10,132 nt of DNA, taken from positions 1 to 10,132 of the forward strand of contig JANBQS010000948.1 of assembly GCA_027577415.1 (NCBI GenBank). The letters run 5' to 3'. This DNA is from Coemansia sp. RSA 922 (Eukaryota > Kickxellomycota > Kickxellomycetes > Kickxellales > Kickxellaceae). Positions 9,286-10,132 of the stretch are shown piece after piece. Position numbers and translations under genes: made by a program. Position 1 is the stretch's first letter, and every line of letters begins with the position of its first letter. The notes under the pieces were generated by a model. That model worked only from the letters and a program-made list of their open reading frames with translations. It had not been told where the DNA came from and did not search any database.

Positions 9286-9347
9286 CCATTAACATCTAGA
9301 TAACTATAATTTTTATTAGAACTACATTGGATATTTCTATTAACTGC
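9286..9347. terminator. Shared 3'-end region between AP endonuclease and MIF-like genes
   Basis: Only 62 bp separate the two stop codons. On the minus strand AATAAA (complement of TTTATT at 9312-9317) lies about 31 nt beyond the MIF-like stop, so its cleavage site should fall near or inside the end of the AP endonuclease gene. The plus strand has A/T-rich sequence but no AATAAA. Overlapping 3' UTRs are likely. Confidence 0.6.
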
Positions 9348-9698
9348 TTAGGCAAATAGCTGTCCATTGTGACCAAAGCTATCTACCGACATGTCGCGGA
9401 TGCCGACAAAGATGCGTTCGGGCTGAATTCCCAACTCACGAGTAACCAAGGCAGTTGTCTCGGCCACTATGATGCCATTCGTCGGCTCACCCACTGCCCC
9501 AATTGACGCGATACTCACGTATGCTGCGGGCGCGTCAGTTCCACCCAAAGTCAGGCTTGGATTGACAGTCACGTATGTCATCATGTAGCCTAGTGGCTTG
9601 GACAGGAGCTGTGCAACCATGACGGATACCTTGGCTGACAGAGCCTTGGTGTCGACATCGGCGCTCAAAACATTACAAAGAATTTCGCAGGTAGGCAT
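9348..9698 (-). CDS. MIF-family protein (macrophage migration inhibitory factor / tautomerase fold)
   Basis: The product has 116 residues, almost the length of human MIF (115), and aligns along its whole length: MPTCEILCNV at the start, LLSKPLGYMMTYV in the middle, then GGTDAPAAYVSIASIG, ERIFVGIRDM and FGHNGQLFA at the end. Pro2, the catalytic base after Met removal, is present, as are Lys33 (human Lys32 in mature numbering) and the SIG segment carrying Ile64. The oxidoreductase CALC motif is replaced by AAYV, and the active-site Tyr95 and Asn97 are replaced by Phe and Gly. Keto-enol tautomerase activity is plausible but altered substrate preference is expected; no redox activity is expected from the CXXC site. 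No signal peptide, like MIF elsewhere. The start is fixed by Met-Pro. Physiological role in fungi is not well established. Single exon. Confidence 0.92.
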   Translation of the reverse strand: MPTCEILCNVLSADVDTKALSAKVSVMVAQLLSKPLGYMMTYVTVNPSLTLGGTDAPAAYVSIASIGAVGEPTNGIIVAETTALVTRELGIQPERIFVGIRDMSVDSFGHNGQLFA

Positions 9699-10065
9699 GT
9701 GGCGAAGAAAGCTACTAATTATTTGATGAAAGAGAGAAAGAGCGAAGAAGAGAAACGGATTTTTAGCCACGATCGAGAGAAATGCGGGCTAGTTTATACC
9801 AGGGCGTCGGTGCCACTGTCTGGAGGGTATAGCTCTCTCTTGTCGTGGCGTGTGTGTGAGAATCTGCATGCAATAATGGCTCATGGCGGTGGAGGCTTGG
9901 TACAGATATTTTGTACTAACACTCGCGATAGTGGCTGGATGGATCCATTCTGGCATTGATAGCTCGTCGATTCGGCTCATCGGTAAGCTGTCAATGCAGA
10001 GAAGGGATGAGTTGGCTCCAGAATGCCAGTGATGTCACTTTTTTTCTCTCTATAAGTGGCGGACA
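9699..10065. promoter_or_regulatory. Divergent intergenic region between the MIF-like gene (-) and the right-edge gene (+)
   Basis: This 367-bp stretch has no convincing coding sequence. For the MIF-like gene, a minus-strand TATAAA (complement of TTTATA at 9793-9798) sits 95-100 nt upstream of its ATG, predicting a 5' UTR of about 65 nt. For the right-edge gene, a CRE-like TGATGTCA (10030-10037, one mismatch to TGACGTCA) lies 13 nt before a TATA box, CTCTCTATAAG, at 10046-10056. An 8-bp inverted match (9950-9957 with 10022-10029) is probably chance. Confidence 0.55.
10046..10056 (+). promoter_or_regulatory. TATA box of the right-edge gene (CTCTCTATAAG)
   Basis: The 11-mer is identical to the TATA context of the AP endonuclease gene at 8191-8201. 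It lies only 10-15 nt upstream of the ATG at 10066, which is too close for that ATG to be used if transcription starts the usual 25-35 nt downstream. Either the start site is unusually near, or the real start codon is further right. Confidence 0.45.
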
Positions 10066-10132
10066 ATGGCGATCATGTAAGTGAAACTAATTTTAGCGTT
10101 CTATTTTTTTGGCCCTGCGTTCATCTTTTGAG
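10066..10132 (+). CDS. Possible 5' end of a spliced gene running off the window
   Basis: ATG at 10066 (context GGACAATGG, A at -3) opens MAI and is followed after 11 coding bases by a perfect donor, GTAAGT, at 10077. Unspliced, the frame stops at once (TAA at 10078-10080). An acceptor-like CTAATTTTAG ends at 10096, but that would make a 20-nt intron, shorter than fungal introns normally are, so the true acceptor is probably beyond 10132. The product cannot be identified. The TATA box immediately upstream supports a transcription unit in this direction but leaves doubt about this ATG. Confidence 0.35.

Noticed and set aside
9699..9770. In-frame hydrophobic extension upstream of the MIF-like ATG that resembles a signal peptide.
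   Set aside because: It begins at GTG with no ATG, and MIF-family proteins need Pro directly after the initiator Met; the Met-Pro start at 9698 is decisive.
9699..9980. Short open frames on both strands in the MIF upstream region.
   Set aside because: Plus-strand frame starts at GTG; neither resembles a protein, and the region fits a divergent promoter.
9946..10029. Inverted similarity between CATTCTGGCATT and CCAGAATGCCAG, considered as a mobile-element end or operator.
   Set aside because: Only 8 bp match cleanly, with no target-site duplication or transposase; chance level.
10077..10096. A complete-looking 20-nt intron (GTAAGT ... CTAATTTTAG).
   Set aside because: Far below normal fungal intron size, with branch point and donor overlapping; the acceptor is more likely outside the window.
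1..10132. Search for tRNA or rRNA genes, CRISPR arrays, transposons, secondary-metabolite or defence gene clusters.
   Set aside because: None visible by eye on either strand; the genes are unrelated housekeeping functions and do not form a system.

Overview
The window is nuclear DNA from a fungus. The evidence is a fungal-type NOT1 gene, spliceosomal introns, TATA boxes and AATAAA signals, and short intergenic gaps between densely packed monocistronic genes. I would guess an early-diverging lineage such as Kickxellomycotina, but that rests on general impression only. I see no mobile element, no CRISPR array, no rRNA or tRNA, and no sign of recent transfer. This is mostly ordinary housekeeping sequence, and the interesting points are about gene structure.

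Layout, left to right. (1) NOT1/CNOT1, the scaffold of the CCR4-NOT mRNA deadenylase, fills most of the window (+ strand, about 49-6991). The obvious ATG at 1007 is internal. The reading frame continues upstream through a GC-AG intron (344-475) and probably a second intron that leaves a 4-nt coding first exon (ATG G). (2) A 74-residue DMAC1/Dmo2-like mitochondrial membrane protein lies on the minus strand (7074-7298), tail to tail with NOT1. (3) A 193-residue protein on the minus strand (7418-7999) has a disordered N-terminus and a helical C-terminus that weakly resembles the BORC subunit BORCS8. (4) An APE1/exonuclease III-type AP endonuclease lies on the plus strand (8245-9285), divergent from (3) across a 245-bp intergenic promoter region. 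(5) A macrophage migration inhibitory factor (MIF)-family protein lies on the minus strand (9348-9698), tail to tail with the AP endonuclease and only 62 bp away. (6) The start of another plus-strand gene lies at the right edge. It has a CRE-like site, a TATA box, an ATG at 10066 and a GTAAGT donor 11 nt into the coding sequence.

The genes do not form a pathway: mRNA decay, respiratory-chain assembly, possible lysosome/vacuole positioning, DNA base-excision repair and a tautomerase-fold protein simply sit together. The shared features are architectural: alternating convergent and divergent pairs, overlapping 3' ends, an identical 11-nt TATA-box context in two promoters, and very short first coding exons in two genes.
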